From Thermoplasmata archaeon UBA184 (lineage in GTDB: Archaea > Thermoplasmatota > Thermoplasmata > Lutacidiplasmatales > UBA184), in the NCBI GenBank assembly GCA_002495185.1, contig DAEB01000016.1, positions 42,816 to 85,067 of the forward strand: a stretch of 42,252 nt of DNA. The letters run 5' to 3'. The notes under the pieces were generated by a model, which was not told the DNA's origin, searched no databases, and was given only the letters and a program-made list of their open reading frames with translations. Shown piece after piece: positions 41,427-42,252 of this stretch (position 1 is the stretch's first letter; each line of letters begins with the position of its first letter). The position numbers and the translations under genes were made by a program.

Positions 41427-42252
41427 CTACCCCCCTCCGATCCGGGCGACGAGGAACGGGGCGATGATCAGCAGGAGGACGAACAGCGCGATGAGGCCCG
41501 CGACCACGTACGCCGCGTAATCGGAGACGACCCCCGACTGGATCCTCCGGAGGCGGTCGCTCGCGAGGGCGAACGCCCGCTCGAACCCGTGGACGGCTCC
41601 GTCGATCACGTACCGGTCGAAGAAGTCGGCGACCCGGGAGATCGTGTAGACGCCCTTCAAACCGATCCAGTCGTAGGCGACCTTGAAGTAGTAGCGGTTC
41701 AGGAGGAGGCGGCGGACCGACTGGAGCGGGCTCGCCAAGGGGAGCGCGAAGACCCGGCCGTTCCCCCACAGGGACCAGGCGAGGGCGATCCCTCCGACGC
41801 CGAGCGCCACGCTCGCCCCCGAGAGCAAAAGGTCGGTCGTTCCGTAGGACGGAGGGATCCCCGACGCGCCCGCCCCCGAGAGGAGGAGCGACTGGAAGCC
41901 GGGGAAGAAGACGAAAAGCCCGCCGCCGACCGCGAGCGCGGAGAGCAGGACGAGCGGGACCTGCATCACCCACGGTCCCTCATGCGCGTGCTTCAGGGTC
42001 GAGTCGCGGGTGCGCTCGCCCGAGAACGCGAGGAACCAGGCCCGGAAGATGTAGTAGGCCGTCAGGAAGACCGCGGCGAAGGCGAGGAGGAAGAACGGCC
42101 AGTACGCCGGATGGCTCCCGAGCTGGGAGTAGACCGACGAGAGGATGTCGTCCTTGCTCCAGAAGCCGGCGAACGGAGGGATCCCGGCGAGCGCGAGGCC
42201 GCCGATCGCGAACGCGGCCGCGGTGAGCCGCATCGACTTCCCGAGCCCGCCC
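41427..42252 (-). CDS. nuoL: NADH-quinone oxidoreductase-like subunit L (C-terminal part; cut by window edge)
   Basis: About 275 C-terminal residues are present and the frame runs open to the window edge. The edge reads GGLGKSMRLTAAAFAIGGL, followed by ALAGIPPFAGFWSKDDIL, the classic NuoL segment. The end carries several TM helices and the long amphipathic region typical of NuoL, closing with LLLIIAPFLVARIGGG. The internal Met at 42233 is not the start. Confidence 0.93.
   Translation of the reverse strand, partial: GGLGKSMRLTAAAFAIGGLALAGIPPFAGFWSKDDILSSVYSQLGSHPAYWPFFLLAFAAVFLTAYYIFRAWFLAFSGERTRDSTLKHAHEGPWVMQVPLVLLSALAVGGGLFVFFPGFQSLLLSGAGASGIPPSYGTTDLLLSGASVALGVGGIALAWSLWGNGRVFALPLASPLQSVRRLLLNRYYFKVAYDWIGLKGVYTISRVADFFDRYVIDGAVHGFERAFALASDRLRRIQSGVVSDYAAYVVAGLIALFVLLLIIAPFLVARIGGG

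Noticed and set aside
1..42252. CRISPR arrays, insertion sequences, prophage or toxin-antitoxin loci
   Set aside because: No regularly spaced identical repeats, transposase, integrase or terminal inverted repeats were seen; the intein and the tRNA insert are the only mobile-like elements.

Overview
The window is a gene-dense, GC-rich stretch of an archaeal chromosome. Archaeal markers are both subunits of topoisomerase VI, ribosomal protein eL41, elongation factor aEF1B, an AglB/STT3 oligosaccharyltransferase, a two-subunit 2-oxoacid:ferredoxin oxidoreductase, and TATA boxes placed about 26 bases before start codons, which implies many leaderless mRNAs. Nuo-type antiporter genes, aquaporin and polyprenyl/isoprenoid-reductase genes fit a respiring member of the Thermoplasmatota or a related euryarchaeal lineage. 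That lineage call is an inference from gene content, not from a marker phylogeny.

Layout. 1-2037 (minus): korB (cut by the window edge) and korA. 2190-8109 (plus): a tightly coupled operon with an AksA/homocitrate-synthase-like enzyme, aconitase-family large and small subunits, an isocitrate/isopropylmalate-type dehydrogenase, an archaeal thiolase and its DUF35 partner. Most junctions are 4-base ATGA overlaps. 8242-15680 (plus): a 2199-residue AglB with about eleven tandem beta-sandwich modules, overlapping a gene for a small secreted, membrane-anchored partner. 15704-17169: zinc ribbon, aEF1B and a membrane hydrolase. 17236-23832: mixed small enzymes (ferredoxin, aldo-keto reductase, GYD protein, alpha/beta hydrolases, a dienoyl-CoA-reductase-type SDR) and small zinc or membrane proteins. 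23885-23992: tRNA-His(GTG), whose T-loop is interrupted by a 32-base insert. 23993-28611: HAD phosphatase, CoaBC, succinyl-CoA synthetase and a small Cys protein. 28663-30087: eL41, a hypothetical protein and an aquaporin. 30154-36104 (minus): topoisomerase VI A and B, with B carrying a 496-residue intein, then a nitrilase-family enzyme and a 4-TM protein. 36170-42252 (minus): a polyprenyl diphosphate synthase, a geranylgeranyl reductase and nuoN, nuoM and partial nuoL, apparently one transcription unit.

How the genes may work together. KorAB, the aconitase/dehydrogenase set and SucCD cover carbon flow through 2-oxoacids and CoA thioesters. The exact substrate of the 2190-6380 enzymes is ambiguous: they could act in leucine, lysine or 2-oxoacid chain-elongation pathways. 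The Nuo genes with a prenyl synthase whose pocket residue predicts a long chain, plus an isoprenoid reductase, suggest coupled synthesis of respiratory-quinone tails and complex I. The most unusual items are the giant AglB with its coupled partner and leader hairpin, the tRNA-His T-loop insertion, and the intein directly after the Mg-binding Asn of the topoisomerase VI ATPase. No CRISPR array, insertion sequence or rRNA was seen, and no gene-free stretch exceeds about 200 bases.
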